Below are positions 46,890 through 56,581 of a DNA stretch of 64,000 bases, piece after piece. Both the position numbers and the translations under genes were made by a program. Location of the stretch: positions 1-64,000 of the forward strand of contig CANFBW010000009.1 of the NCBI GenBank assembly GCA_947444925.1, written 5' to 3'. A model generated the notes under the pieces. The model was not told the origin of the DNA. It did not search any database and saw only the letters and a list, made by a program, of their open reading frames with translations. How positions within the stretch are numbered: position 1 is the first letter of the stretch; each line of letters opens with the position of its first letter. The DNA comes from Flavobacteriales bacterium. Its GTDB lineage: Bacteria > Bacteroidota > Bacteroidia > Flavobacteriales_C > GCA-002722245.

Positions 46890-47915
46890 TTATTTAATGA
46901 AATCAAAATAACCTTTGATCGATTCCGCTATTTTGTCATTTTCAATTAAGAATCCATCGTGACCATACAACGATTCAATTTCATGGTACTCGCAGTTTGG
47001 GATATTGTCTTTCATGTGCAATTGCTCAGAAATTGGGCAAAGTAAATCCGAATGAATACCGATAATCAATGTTTTTTGTCCTATTGATGCCAACGCTTCT
47101 TCAATGGTATCATAGCGATTGCGTGCGATATTGTGTGTATCTAAAACCTTCGTTAATTTATGGTACGAGATCGCATTGAACCTTTTGGCCAGTTTATCGC
47201 CCTGATATTTTAAGTAGGTGGTAACTTTAAAATCTTTTGAAATATTTTCCGACTCCTCCTTCTGTCTTTCGTTGTACGCCTCGTGGTTGCGGTAAAAAAG
47301 CAAGCCTACTTGGCGAGCACGCTTCATACCTTCAAATCCAGCCTCCTTCGTTTCTTCGCCCCACGTTGCATCCAATTCAATTGCTGAACGATGCACCGAA
47401 TGTATGGCAACACCCCATGGCGCTTCTTTTGGCGATGAACACAAAATACTCATATTTTCAATCACGCGCGGCTCCATCATTCCCCACTCCATCACCTGAT
47501 AACCACCACAAGATCCGCCGATGGCCATTTTTATTTTTTCAATACCCAGGTGCTTTCGCAACAAAACGAAACTGTTTACCACGTCGCGTATGGTTACATC
47601 TGGAAAGGAATAATAGTATTCTTTTCCTGTTTCAGGATTTATGGAAAGTGGTCCCGTTGTGCCATAGCAAGACCCTAAAATGTTCGCGCAAACAATAAAG
47701 TATTTATTCGGATCAAAGAGTTTGCCTTCACCAACCAGTCCATCCCACCAAACAGCAGGGTCAGAATTTGCAGTTAAAGCGTGACAGACCCAAACTACAT
47801 TGGACTGATCATCATTCATTTTACCGTAAGTATGATAAGCCAAAGTCAGTTCAGGCAAATAGCCTCCCAACTCTAACTCAAACCTACCAAATTTATGAAA
47901 TTGCTTTTCCGACAC
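46890..47915 (-). CDS. metX: homoserine O-acetyltransferase
   Basis: 341 residues. alpha/beta-hydrolase acyltransferase that activates homoserine for methionine synthesis. Seen: LAYHTYGKMN, CHALTANSDPAVWW, LGSCYGTTGP, the nucleophile elbow AIGGSCGGYQVMEW, GIHSDLLCPI (Asp) and YGHDGFLIEN (His), completing Ser-Asp-His. Preference for acetyl versus succinyl cannot be told by eye. Divergent from rocD with a 110-base gap. Confidence 0.94.
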   Translation of the reverse strand: MSEKQFHKFGRFELELGGYLPELTLAYHTYGKMNDDQSNVVWVCHALTANSDPAVWWDGLVGEGKLFDPNKYFIVCANILGSCYGTTGPLSINPETGKEYYYSFPDVTIRDVVNSFVLLRKHLGIEKIKMAIGGSCGGYQVMEWGMMEPRVIENMSILCSSPKEAPWGVAIHSVHRSAIELDATWGEETKEAGFEGMKRARQVGLLFYRNHEAYNERQKEESENISKDFKVTTYLKYQGDKLAKRFNAISYHKLTKVLDTHNIARNRYDTIEEALASIGQKTLIIGIHSDLLCPISEQLHMKDNIPNCEYHEIESLYGHDGFLIENDKIAESIKGYFDFIK

Positions 47916-48003
47916 GCTTCAATTTTTTAAAACAAGGTGTCAAAAGTAAATAAAGAAGTGGAAAGTAAAAAGGTAAAAACAATGTAGCCTGCTCCTTCTT
48001 TCT

Positions 48004-48011
48004 TACATTTG
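48004..48011 (+). promoter_or_regulatory. candidate -7 box of rocD
   Basis: TACATTTG fits TAnnTTTG, 14 bases before the ATG. -33 element not clear. Confidence 0.35.
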
Positions 48012-48025
48012 TCAAAATTCAGGTC

Positions 48026-49255
48026 ATGGAAAATACTTTGAGCACCAACAGCAAGCATATAATTGCGGAAGAAGAAAAATATAGCGCCCACAACTACCAT
48101 CCTTTACCTGTAGTGCTTTCAAGAGGAGAAGGCGTTTTTGTTTGGGATGTAGAAGGCAAAAGATATTACGATTTTTTATCGGCTTATTCAGCCGTTAACC
48201 AAGGTCATTCGCACCCTAAAATTGTTGCGGCATTGGTGGCTCAGGCTCAAACATTGGCGCTTACCTCACGTGCATTTCACAACGATGTGTTTTATAAATT
48301 CTCAAAATACATCACTTCGTACTTCGGTTTCGACAAGGTATTGCCTATGAACACCGGTGCTGAAGCCGTTGAAACAGCTTTGAAAATTTCAAGAAAATGG
48401 GGTTACGAGAAAAAGGGAATTCCTGCCAATAAAGCGCGTATCATTTTTTGCGAAAACAACTTTCACGGAAGAACCATCACCATCATCAGTGCTTCCAATG
48501 ATTCTGATGCCACTAAAAATTTCGGACCATTTACGCCAGGGATCAGCTCAATACCCTACAATGATATTGCTGCATTGACCAAGGAATTGGAAGACCCTAA
48601 TGTCGCAGCTTTCGTAGTGGAACCTATTCAAGGTGAAGCGGGAGTGTATGTTCCAGAAGATGGATTTTTAGCCAAATCATATGCTTTGTGTAAAAAACAC
48701 AATGTGTTGTTTGTGGCCGATGAAGTACAAACCGGAATCGCGCGCACAGGTAAGTTAATTGCCTGTGACCACGAAGGCGTGAAACCCGATATTTTAATTT
48801 TAGGTAAAGCAGTGAGTGGTGGTGTTTACCCCGTGTCTTGCGTATTGGCGAACAACGACGTGATGGATGTAATTCATCCGGGAGAACACGGTTCTACCTT
48901 TGGTGGAAACCCTATTGCGTGCCGCGTTGCCATGGCTGCACTCGAGGTGGTTAGAGAAGAAAAACTGGCCGAACGATCTGCGTATTTAGGAGAAATTCTG
49001 CGTCGAGAATTGAGTGCCATTAAATCTGATATGATTTCTATTGTTAGAGGAAAAGGTTTGCTCAATGCTATTGTGATCAAACCAAAAAATGGCAAAGAAG
49101 CTTGGGATGTTTGTTTGAAATTACGCGACAATGGATTGCTCGCCAAGCCAACGCACGGCGATATCATTCGCTTTGCGCCGCCATTAATCATTACGGAAGA
49201 CCAACTAATGGAATGTGTAGACATTATCAGAAAGTCTCTTTCAGAAATGGAATAA
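48026..49255 (+). CDS. rocD: ornithine--oxo-acid transaminase
   Basis: 409 residues, PLP enzyme of class III. Converts ornithine and 2-oxoglutarate to glutamate semialdehyde and glutamate (arginine/ornithine breakdown, proline link). Seen: [55 protein letters not shown], the PLP aspartate [11 protein letters not shown] and the Schiff-base lysine [14 protein letters not shown]. Single gene; its stop is one base from the convergent YdeI-like gene. Confidence 0.96.
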   Translation: MENTLSTNSKHIIAEEEKYSAHNYHPLPVVLSRGEGVFVWDVEGKRYYDFLSAYSAVNQGHSHPKIVAALVAQAQTLALTSRAFHNDVFYKFSKYITSYFGFDKVLPMNTGAEAVETALKISRKWGYEKKGIPANKARIIFCENNFHGRTITIISASNDSDATKNFGPFTPGISSIPYNDIAALTKELEDPNVAAFVVEPIQGEAGVYVPEDGFLAKSYALCKKHNVLFVADEVQTGIARTGKLIACDHEGVKPDILILGKAVSGGVYPVSCVLANNDVMDVIHPGEHGSTFGGNPIACRVAMAALEVVREEKLAERSAYLGEILRRELSAIKSDMISIVRGKGLLNAIVIKPKNGKEAWDVCLKLRDNGLLAKPTHGDIIRFAPPLIITEDQLMECVDIIRKSLSEME

Positions 49256-49256
49256 T

Positions 49257-49757
49257 TTAGTTTTTTTGCCCCCTCAGCATTTCAGGGTAAGTCCAACCTT
49301 TCATTAAAGCATTTATGGTTTGCGCTATGCGTTTTGCTTTTGTTTCAGGTGTTTTCGCACTAGACACGTGCTTTGAGAAATAGTTGCGATGTGATGGTGT
49401 CAAGTCATTAAAGTGCTTTAAAGCCAATTCCTCCTCCTCGATACAGGCCAGTAAATCGTCGTCTATTTCAATTGGATCCTTATCTATCTCCAATTGCAAT
49501 TGCAAGTCCTCCCCTATTTTTTTGCTAATGCCTTTGCGCATCTGCGCATTTAAAGCGAGTATGTATTCGCCTTCGCCCATAGGCATGATGGCAATTTGTG
49601 CAATGGGATATTTATCAAGAAAGCCTTTTACTCTAAATGACTTTTTGGATTCCTGATTTAATTTCTGCGCAACAGCAGCTGGCACAATAACATAGGTCCA
49701 TCCTGTTTTGTCTGCATTTTTCGCAAACTTCTGTATTTCCGCTACAAATTTTTCCAT
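49257..49757 (-). CDS. DUF1905 / YdeI-OmpD-associated family protein
   Basis: 166 residues, no signal peptide. N-terminal DUF1905 region (GWTYVIVPAAVAQKL, RVKGFLDKYPIAQIAIMPMGEGEYILALNAQMRKGI) then a C-terminal YdeI-associated helical motif (PSHRNYFSKHVSSAKTPETKAKRIAQTINALMKGW). Function unknown; some relatives occur near transport or antibiotic-stress genes. Overlaps the DUF4421 gene by 16 bases and ends the six-gene operon. Confidence 0.85.
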   Translation of the reverse strand: MEKFVAEIQKFAKNADKTGWTYVIVPAAVAQKLNQESKKSFRVKGFLDKYPIAQIAIMPMGEGEYILALNAQMRKGISKKIGEDLQLQLEIDKDPIEIDDDLLACIEEEELALKHFNDLTPSHRNYFSKHVSSAKTPETKAKRIAQTINALMKGWTYPEMLRGQKN

Positions 49758-50764
49758 TTGTCCAAGCTAAAACGATGAGCATACATCAAATTCAAAGTAG
49801 CGAAAGAGTAATTGAAAGTACTTCCGTTTCTGGACCCCAAAGGAATATTGTCAGCAATGAAAATAAGTCCATAATAATTTTCGTCGTCGTTGTAACCAAA
49901 AGCACCGCGTGAAAGGAAATTAAAATTAACTCCAGCCTGTACACGTGGCGCAGGATTCCCTTGTAAGGTATAGCGATAGGTTTGCGCTACCAAAAATAAA
50001 TTTACCGATAGAGAGGCAAACCAATGTTTTTTAAACACGTAGGTATATGCATAGCCACCTCCTGCACCAAAAGTGAATGCCGACATACTTTGCACGCGAT
50101 GTTCAGCCGTGAATTTAGTAATCACCATCGATGGCAATAATGCCGAATCGCCATTGATACCAAAGGCTGACCAATTGACTCCAAAGATCGGAGCGCCCGC
50201 ACTTTTAAGTTGGCGATCGGTTTGAGAGAATGATGCTTTATAAGAAAACTGCGTCTTGTTTCTATTGAAATAAAGCACCCCGCCCAAACTTGCTACTTTG
50301 ATATCTGGACGAATGTAATAGGCATTAGGATTATTAAAATTAAGCAAAATATTATTGGAGTTTGCCAAGTAATACCCATTGTAAAATTGAAACCAAACAT
50401 CAGTCACTGTTGATCTTCCGTACATATTGAGGCGCAAATCAAAGTGCCTTGTTTTTCCTTTTTGATATTCGTCAACGGGAAATGGAGTAATCACGGTAGC
50501 TAAAATATTGAGCCATTTATAACTAATGCCGAAGCCGATTTTGAAAGGATTGTTGATCGTGTAGTCCAGTGTTTTATTTTTTCCTTCTACCTGTGTAAAG
50601 TCGTTGGATTTAAAATTTCCGTAACACTTCAGTGTAATGTCATGGCGAAAAGATTTAATGTAGTTTGTATCGAACTGTATTTTTTTTGACTTGTCCTTTT
50701 CAACTGCTTGTGCAAACAACACCAAAGGAAAAAGCAGCGCTATGACAGCAGGGAATCGCCCCAT
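49742..50764 (-). CDS. DUF4421-family outer-membrane protein
   Basis: 340 residues. Signal peptide (PAVIALLFPLVLFAQA). Then the DUF4421 pattern KIQFDTNYIKSFRHDITLKCYG and FKIGFGISYKWLNI, HFDLRLNMYGRSTVTDVWFQFYNGYYL, ending in a barrel-like set of strands with LMYAHRFSLDKW. Probably an outer-membrane beta-barrel; function unknown. One base from the aminotransferase upstream. Confidence 0.82.
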   Translation of the reverse strand: MGRFPAVIALLFPLVLFAQAVEKDKSKKIQFDTNYIKSFRHDITLKCYGNFKSNDFTQVEGKNKTLDYTINNPFKIGFGISYKWLNILATVITPFPVDEYQKGKTRHFDLRLNMYGRSTVTDVWFQFYNGYYLANSNNILLNFNNPNAYYIRPDIKVASLGGVLYFNRNKTQFSYKASFSQTDRQLKSAGAPIFGVNWSAFGINGDSALLPSMVITKFTAEHRVQSMSAFTFGAGGGYAYTYVFKKHWFASLSVNLFLVAQTYRYTLQGNPAPRVQAGVNFNFLSRGAFGYNDDENYYGLIFIADNIPLGSRNGSTFNYSFATLNLMYAHRFSLDKWKNL

Positions 50765-50765
50765 T

Positions 50766-51590
50766 TTACAAAGACATATTCAACACATTCATCAGTTGCG
50801 ATGAACGATTGCATGCATAGTTTTTGCCGTCGAAAGAAGCTACCCACTGTATACCACGAATGGCATTTGTAAAAAATATCTCATCGGCTTTTTTCAGCAT
50901 ATCCACATCGACCAAGGCTTCTTTGATTTTCCCAGGGTGCATTTCCAGCAACACTTTTCGCATCACACCGTCGATACATCCTTCATCTAATGAGGGCGTA
51001 ATGATTTGGTCGCCCAAAATCACAAAAACGTTGGAACTCACAGCCTCACTCACTCTGCCGGCGTCATTTAAAATAACAACGTCGTCAAAGCTGTGTTTTT
51101 CAGCGAAGAGTCCAGCCAAAATATAAGGCAACGAATTGGTGGTTTTTAAATTTGAGAATTTCTGTCGACTACGCAGTACATCGCTATACAAGCCAATATT
51201 CAAGCCTTTTACATTTAGTTCGTAGTTGCTTTTATCGAGCTGCGCTCCTTCAATTAGGAAGGCGCATTTGTGTCGCTGAGGCACATACAACCCCGGAGAG
51301 TCGCGGTATATCGTAAGTCGCAAACGAGCATCGGGGAAGTTGTTGCGCACAAAAACCTTTTGCAATTGATTTTCCCAAAAGGCTTGGTCAACGCCAGTGC
51401 TGTCAAATCCTAAAAAGTCCAGTGTGTATTGCAGTCGCTGGTAATGTTTATCCCAATGCAAAACCTTGCTGTTGCTGACTTTTAGCGATTCAAAAAGCGC
51501 ATCACCAAACTTAAAAGCGCGATTATTGGAACTGAATAACTTCTCGCCATCTTCTACTAAAAATCCGTTATAATTGGAGTAAACATGCAT
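50766..51590 (-). CDS. class IV PLP aminotransferase (IlvE/PabC-like)
   Basis: 274 residues. Fold type IV: NNRAFKFGDALFESLKV, RLRLTIYRDSPGLYVP, the PLP-Lys segment NLKTTNSLPYILA, VSEAVSSNVFVI and GCIDGVMRKVLLEM. Could be 4-amino-4-deoxychorismate lyase (folate) or a branched-chain/D-amino acid transaminase; by-eye motifs do not separate these. Eight bases downstream of the phosphatase gene. Confidence 0.85.
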   Translation of the reverse strand: MHVYSNYNGFLVEDGEKLFSSNNRAFKFGDALFESLKVSNSKVLHWDKHYQRLQYTLDFLGFDSTGVDQAFWENQLQKVFVRNNFPDARLRLTIYRDSPGLYVPQRHKCAFLIEGAQLDKSNYELNVKGLNIGLYSDVLRSRQKFSNLKTTNSLPYILAGLFAEKHSFDDVVILNDAGRVSEAVSSNVFVILGDQIITPSLDEGCIDGVMRKVLLEMHPGKIKEALVDVDMLKKADEIFFTNAIRGIQWVASFDGKNYACNRSSQLMNVLNMSL

Positions 51591-51598
51591 TGCTAGCT

Positions 51599-52084
51599 CT
51601 ATTTGATTAACTCTAATATAGAAAGATTCATTTGATTCACATCAATTTTAATCCCCTTTACTCCTGCCCCTTCAGCACATACAATATCACGTTGTTTGTC
51701 ACCAATGAAATAAGATTGCGCAGGGTCAATATTGTACTTTGCCAAAGCTCTTTCCACCATCAGTGAACCTGGTTTTCGGCACAAACATTTTTGCAAGTCG
51801 CTGTGGTGCGGACAATAATAGATCTCGTTGATTGGCGTGCTGTTGGCTTTAAACGCTTCTTCAATATGGGCGTGTAATCGCTCAACGTCTTCACCGCTAT
51901 ATCTCTTTTTATCCATACCGCCCTGATTGGTAATCACAATCAATTGGTATCCGCGTTTTGTGATTTCGCTTGCCATTTCAAAAAGATTGTCGAGAAAACG
52001 AAAATCTTCCATTCTATATATGTAGTCATCGGGATCGTAATTGATCACACCGTCTCTATCTAAAAAAACTGCTTTGTTCATCAA
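51599..52084 (-). CDS. HAD-IIIA phosphatase, GmhB-like
   Basis: 161 residues. HAD motifs DRDGVIN, VITNQGG and GDKQRDIVCAEGAGVKG, and a Zn-binding loop CPHHSDLQKCLCRKPG typical of D-glycero-D-manno-heptose 1,7-bisphosphate 7-phosphatase. Either lipopolysaccharide heptose synthesis or a related histidinol-phosphate phosphatase activity is possible; the zinc loop favours GmhB. Overlaps the rhomboid gene by four bases (ATGA). Confidence 0.88.
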   Translation of the reverse strand: MMNKAVFLDRDGVINYDPDDYIYRMEDFRFLDNLFEMASEITKRGYQLIVITNQGGMDKKRYSGEDVERLHAHIEEAFKANSTPINEIYYCPHHSDLQKCLCRKPGSLMVERALAKYNIDPAQSYFIGDKQRDIVCAEGAGVKGIKIDVNQMNLSILELIK

Positions 52085-52695
52085 AATATTTCTTGAACCA
52101 TATTAATAAAACGGGGCAACAATTCAGGTTTCATCAAAATAGGAAAAACGAAACCGAAAACCGACCCCCAAAAATGCGCATCGTGACCAATATTGTCGTG
52201 CCCCTTTTTACTCATGTAAGCAGAAAGCGCTAAGTAAATCACTCCAAAAACAACAGATGGCATTGGTATAAAAAAGAAAGCCACTTGTCCGTCGGGGTGT
52301 AACAAGATACTCGCAAATACCACTGCACTCACGGCGCCAGAAGCGCCAAGCGCATTGTAGTTATGGTTGTCGCGGTTTTTGGCAACACTGTAAATGGAAC
52401 TGAAGATCATGCCTAAAAAATACAGCAGCACAAAATTAATAGGGCCTTTTGTAGTGCCAAAGATTTGCGCGAAATCAAATTCGACTTGAATACCAAAAGA
52501 ATACAAGGCCAGCATATTGAAGGCCAAATGCATCCAGTCGGAATGTAAAAATCCACTTGTTATCATTCGATGATACTCCTTACGGTGCACCACCTGATAG
52601 GCATTTAAAATGTATTTGTACACCAAGTCTGTTCGGGTAAATCCCTGATAAGAGACCACCGCAGTTGCAATGACAATGATTAAAGTAATGCCCAT
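52081..52695 (-). CDS. rhomboid-family intramembrane serine protease
   Basis: 204 residues with about six membrane helices. The catalytic Ser is in GASGAVSAV (GxSG), the conserved histidine in NIGHDAHFWGSVFG, and the H-x(n)-N element in MHLAFNMLALYSFG, so it should be active. Cleaves membrane-anchored proteins; substrate unknown. In the operon between DUF4494 (12 bases) and the phosphatase. Confidence 0.92.
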   Translation of the reverse strand: MGITLIIVIATAVVSYQGFTRTDLVYKYILNAYQVVHRKEYHRMITSGFLHSDWMHLAFNMLALYSFGIQVEFDFAQIFGTTKGPINFVLLYFLGMIFSSIYSVAKNRDNHNYNALGASGAVSAVVFASILLHPDGQVAFFFIPMPSVVFGVIYLALSAYMSKKGHDNIGHDAHFWGSVFGFVFPILMKPELLPRFINMVQEIF

Positions 52696-52707
52696 ACAAC
52701 GAATTGA

Positions 52708-53217
52708 TTATTCTTCAAACTCTTCAGATTTCTTCAGCGCTTTTTTCTTTTTGCCTTTGTTTGCACCACTAGATCTGTCTTCTAAAGAACCGTCTTCAAG
52801 GTATGGAAACACTTCTGTGATTGTTGTTTTATTAATCGCTGGCAATTCCCACTCTACGATAGATCCTTCTAAACGTGCTTCTGTTTTTTCGTAAGCTTCT
52901 TTCAATGAATCTGCTGCTACCAAATAGTTCTCTGTGATTTTGCGCTCCTTTCCTGAATCTTCATCTACTGAAGAATAGGTCACTTTCGCTTTGTAGTAAG
53001 CTTGTGCGCCATCTTCAAAAATAATGTCGCTGATGTTTGTTTTGCTGCACGACAGTAAATTGTATTCTGGTATCGTTTCCTCCAATGCTGCTTGCAGCCT
53101 GGCTTCCGCCTCGGTGAAAGACATTGAATTCAAAATATAATTTTCACTTTTTTTGTAGATACTTCCGTTCTCAGCTTGCTTTAAGTAGCTGATTTTACAA
53201 ATAAACCAATTTGACAT
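52708..53217 (-). CDS. DUF4494 protein
   Basis: 169 residues, soluble. Starts MSNWFICKISYLKQAENGSIYKKSENYILNSMSFTEAEARL, repeats the pattern in AYYKAKVTYSSVDEDSGKERKITENYLVAADSLKEAYEKTEARL, then ends with a basic tail. These two halves are typical of DUF4494, a Bacteroidota-specific family of unknown role. First gene of the six-gene minus-strand unit. Confidence 0.88.
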   Translation of the reverse strand: MSNWFICKISYLKQAENGSIYKKSENYILNSMSFTEAEARLQAALEETIPEYNLLSCSKTNISDIIFEDGAQAYYKAKVTYSSVDEDSGKERKITENYLVAADSLKEAYEKTEARLEGSIVEWELPAINKTTITEVFPYLEDGSLEDRSSGANKGKKKKALKKSEEFEE

Positions 53218-53263
53218 CTCGAAAAATTTTAAATTAATACAGGGGTAAAATTAGACTTTAGAG

Positions 53264-53293
53264 TTTAGACTTTAAACTTTTTTTCTACATTTG
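53264..53293 (+). promoter_or_regulatory. candidate promoter of the dihydroorotase-like gene
   Basis: TACATTTG at 53286-53293 (fits TAnnTTTG) with TTTA 18 bases upstream at 53264-53267 standing in for TTTG; 10 bases before the ATG. Confidence 0.4.
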
Positions 53294-53303
53294 ACAAAAT
53301 TAA

Positions 53304-54566
53304 ATGTCAATGGATCTTCTGATAAAGAAAGCAAGCGTAATCGATCCAAATTCTCCTTTCCACAACAAGCAAGTAGATATTTACATCAAAGGCGGCAAGA
53401 TTGTCGAAATAGGCAACCTTAACATTAAAGGTGTAAAAACCATTGAATCTACTAAATTGTGCGTGTCTCCAGGATGGTTGGATGTTAACGCTAATTTCTG
53501 TGATCCAGGTAACGAACACAAAGAAACATTGGCCAACGGAATACTCACCGCAGCCAAAGGTGGATATACAGGAGTAGTGCTCTCCCCTTCTACACAGCCC
53601 GCTATTGATAGTAAATCAAGTGTTCAATACATTGTCAACCAAAGCGCAAATCAGGTGGTTGATGTATTTCCAATGGGCAATTTATCTGCCAAAGGAAGCA
53701 GCAAAGACTTGAGCGAAATGTACGATATGCAACAGTCGGGCGCGATTGCCTTTTCTGATGGTAAGCATGCAATAAGCAATACCGAGCTCATTAAATTGGC
53801 TCTTTTATATACTAAAAAATTCGAATCGCTGATCGTGTTGTATTCTGAAGATCCGCATTTGGCGAACGATGGTATGGTGAACGAAGGCAAGGCAAGCGCG
53901 AGTTTAGGCTTGAAAACCCGTCCCGCTATCGCCGAAGAAGTTGCCATTGCCACCAATCTCTCCTTGCTCGAATACACCCAAGGTCGCTTGCATCTTTCGC
54001 TGGTATCTTCAGCGAAGGCGGTTGATTTAATTAAGACTGCAAAAAAGAACAAACTGCAAATTTCTGCTGACGTAGCGGTGATGAACTTAGTGCTGAATGA
54101 CAGTGCTACAGAATCGTTTAACTCCAACTACAAAGTATTGCCGCCATTGAGAGATGAAAGCGATAGAAAGGCATTGGTCGCTGGATTGAAATCAGGCAGC
54201 ATCGACTTCATCAGCAGCAACCACGAACCACAAAACATTGAAAACAAAATGTGTGAGTTCGATCAAGCTGATTTCGGCGTGGCAATTATGGAAACAGCTT
54301 TTGCAGCGCTGAATACTTATTTATCAAAAGAAATTGAACTCTCTGTGTTGATTGAAAAAATATCCATCGCCCCACGCAAGGCTTTTCACATTGATGTACC
54401 TACCGTGCAAGTAGGACAAAAAGCGAACCTTACTTTTTTTGATCCTTCTCTAAAATGGGAAGTGAAAGCAAAGGACTTACAATCAATGTCAAAAAACAAT
54501 CCTTTCATTGGAAAAACATTGATCGGAAAAGTTATCGGTGTATTCAATAATGGTAAACTACTGTAG
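53304..54566 (+). CDS. dihydroorotase-fold protein without catalytic residues
   Basis: 420 residues, amidohydrolase fold. Fold-wide motifs are intact (LLIKKASVIDPNSPFHNKQVDIYIKGGKIVEIG; SPGWLD), but the metal motif DxHxHxRDPG reads DVNANFCDPG (N62, N64, C66); the histidine-bearing EVTPHHLLL region reads ADVAVMNLVLN, and the TDHAPH aspartate region reads SSNHEPQ. All known metal ligands and the substrate Arg are replaced, so it cannot work as a normal dihydroorotase. Similar inactive homologues exist (PyrC' of Pseudomonas, which supports aspartate transcarbamoylase), and Bacteroidota often carry one. ATG 53304 or 53310 is possible. Confidence 0.9.
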   Translation: MSMDLLIKKASVIDPNSPFHNKQVDIYIKGGKIVEIGNLNIKGVKTIESTKLCVSPGWLDVNANFCDPGNEHKETLANGILTAAKGGYTGVVLSPSTQPAIDSKSSVQYIVNQSANQVVDVFPMGNLSAKGSSKDLSEMYDMQQSGAIAFSDGKHAISNTELIKLALLYTKKFESLIVLYSEDPHLANDGMVNEGKASASLGLKTRPAIAEEVAIATNLSLLEYTQGRLHLSLVSSAKAVDLIKTAKKNKLQISADVAVMNLVLNDSATESFNSNYKVLPPLRDESDRKALVAGLKSGSIDFISSNHEPQNIENKMCEFDQADFGVAIMETAFAALNTYLSKEIELSVLIEKISIAPRKAFHIDVPTVQVGQKANLTFFDPSLKWEVKAKDLQSMSKNNPFIGKTLIGKVIGVFNNGKLL

Positions 54567-54698
54567 ACTCAGTATTTACGAGCTCCTCCTTAAATAATCG
54601 CTTTTTTGTTTTCCACAAAATTTAGTGAATAATTAATTCCTAAGTCTATTGTGAGATCTAATTTAAATCGAAACATTTACACAAAGGAACAGGACGAA

Positions 54699-56102
54699 AT
54701 GCAAGAAAACGAATTCAACGAAAATCAAGGGGAAATCAATAGTGATATTGAACGTTTTGAGCAGATGCTGGCACGAAACGATTTGTATTATTTCGACCGC
54801 GAAAAGTTTTCTGACATCATTGAGCACTATGCCCAACAAAAAGATTTCCAACGTGCAATGCTCGTTTTGAAATACGCCAAATCTCAACACCCCGAATCTA
54901 AAGAATTACTGTTGTCGGAGGTACAAATACTTACCGGCAACTACAAATTCAAAAAAGCATTGCGCCTTCTTGCGCAACTTGAACATGAATTACCATGGAA
55001 TGCCGAAGTTTACATGACTAAAGCTACCGTGTTAAGCAAGTTGAAATTGCACGAACAATCCATTATTTATCTTCGTAAAGCTTTGCAATTCTCTGAGCAC
55101 AAAGACGAAGTGTATATCATGATGGCATTTGAATATCAGTTTTTAGAAAACTATGACAAGGCCATTGATTATTTTAAAAAAGCGATGAAGGCCAATCCTG
55201 AAAACGAAGCGGCACTTTACGAGTTGTCTTATTGCTTTGATACTTTGGACCGCAGTGAAGAGGGCATCGAATTTTATATGGATTTTATTGATAGGAATCC
55301 ATACAGTGATGCATCTTGGTACAACCTCGGGACGCTCTACAGTAAAATCAATAAACTCGAAGAAGCGATTGATGCTTTTGACTATGTCATTGCCATCAAT
55401 GAATATTTTACAGCTGCTTATTTCAGCAAAGCCAACTTACTTGCTCACCTTGAGCGCTACGAAGAAGCTATCGTCGTTTATAAAGAAACCTTTGATCAAG
55501 AAACTCCTAGCGGCGTGGTGTATTGCCACATTGCGGAATGCTACGAAAAACTAAGTCACTTCGAGCTGGCATTAGAGCATTACAACAAAGGCATAGCTCT
55601 TGATCCTGAATACGGAGACTCTTGGCTAGGTAAAGCGATTTGTCTTGACGAACTCAACAGAGATGAAGAGGCGTTCAAATGCTTGCAAAAGGCAATTGAT
55701 ATTGACCGAGAAAATGCTGATTACTGGTATGCTTTCGCAGAAATTGAAGACAAATTAGGACGCACTGAAGATGCCATTGCCTCTTTTCAAAAGGCACTCG
55801 CATTGAATTCAGATGAACCTGAAATGTTTTTGGAGTTTGCCGACTTGCTGATGAAAGAAAATAATTTCAGCGCAACCATTGAAGCCATTCATCAAGGTAT
55901 GATGCAGCACCCTGAATTTCATAGATTTCATTATTACCTCACCGCGGTTTACCTAGAAAAAGGCTCATTCAACAAAGCTTATGAGCATTTTGAAAAAGGA
56001 TTGATTATGGATCCCAAAGACTGTAACTTTCTATTTGAAATCCAGCCAGAAGCAAGCAGCAATCAGAACATCTTAGAACTTATTGACTTATACAATAACT
56101 AA
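54699..56102 (+). CDS. tetratricopeptide-repeat protein
   Basis: About 467 residues from ATG 54699 (MQENEFNENQ); the ORF track starts at a GTG at 54651, less likely. No signal peptide, so cytoplasmic. Around 11 TPRs (e.g. DKAIDYFKKAMKANPENEAALYELS, SWYNLGTLYSKINKLEEAIDAFDYVI, DYWYAFAEIEDKLGRTEDAIASFQKALAL). Acts presumably as a protein scaffold; partners unknown. Followed 78 bases later by the convergent rhodanese gene. Confidence 0.88.
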   Translation: MQENEFNENQGEINSDIERFEQMLARNDLYYFDREKFSDIIEHYAQQKDFQRAMLVLKYAKSQHPESKELLLSEVQILTGNYKFKKALRLLAQLEHELPWNAEVYMTKATVLSKLKLHEQSIIYLRKALQFSEHKDEVYIMMAFEYQFLENYDKAIDYFKKAMKANPENEAALYELSYCFDTLDRSEEGIEFYMDFIDRNPYSDASWYNLGTLYSKINKLEEAIDAFDYVIAINEYFTAAYFSKANLLAHLERYEEAIVVYKETFDQETPSGVVYCHIAECYEKLSHFELALEHYNKGIALDPEYGDSWLGKAICLDELNRDEEAFKCLQKAIDIDRENADYWYAFAEIEDKLGRTEDAIASFQKALALNSDEPEMFLEFADLLMKENNFSATIEAIHQGMMQHPEFHRFHYYLTAVYLEKGSFNKAYEHFEKGLIMDPKDCNFLFEIQPEASSNQNILELIDLYNN

Positions 56103-56180
56103 GATTATTGATTGACTTAAATCTTCACAACAATCAACCTGTTTAATTATAGTGATGCGGAATTTGTATTTGAAACAAAT

Positions 56181-56498
56181 CTAGTAAGACTCCATCGTTG
56201 GATCAACATCCTCGGCCCACTCTAAAATACCACCAGTGAGGTTCAGTAAATTGGTATATCCAAATCTTTCTTCCAAAGCAGAAATCACAGATGCAGATCT
56301 TTTGCCGCTTCTGCAATACAACACCACCGCTTTGTCTTTTGATATTTTGTCAACATTATTCAATATCAAATTCATTGGAATGTGCTCTCCTCCTATTGTC
56401 GCAATTTCCAATTCATACGCTTCACGCACATCGATCAATTGAAAATCTTCTTTGTTATCAAGTTTCGCTTTTAGTTCAAGCGCTGAAATGTTTTGCAT
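56181..56498 (-). CDS. rhodanese-like single-domain protein
   Basis: 105 residues. FQLIDVREAYELEIATIGGEHIPMN and the active loop VVLYCRSGKRSASVISAL, in which Cys is the persulfide-forming residue. Sulfur transfer or thiol chemistry in the cytoplasm; donor unknown. Divergent from dedA with 83 bases between. Confidence 0.92.
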   Translation of the reverse strand: MQNISALELKAKLDNKEDFQLIDVREAYELEIATIGGEHIPMNLILNNVDKISKDKAVVLYCRSGKRSASVISALEERFGYTNLLNLTGGILEWAEDVDPTMESY

Positions 56499-56581
56499 AA
56501 TTCATTGTTTGAATCAAAAATAGAAAATAATAGCAACTTCCTTTTATCTTTTTACTTTTACCAAAACGTAAAAATTTATTT

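Noticed and set aside
46890-48025. SAM or other methionine riboswitch before metX
   Set aside because: The 110-base gap to rocD has no paired-helix arrangement resembling a SAM riboswitch.
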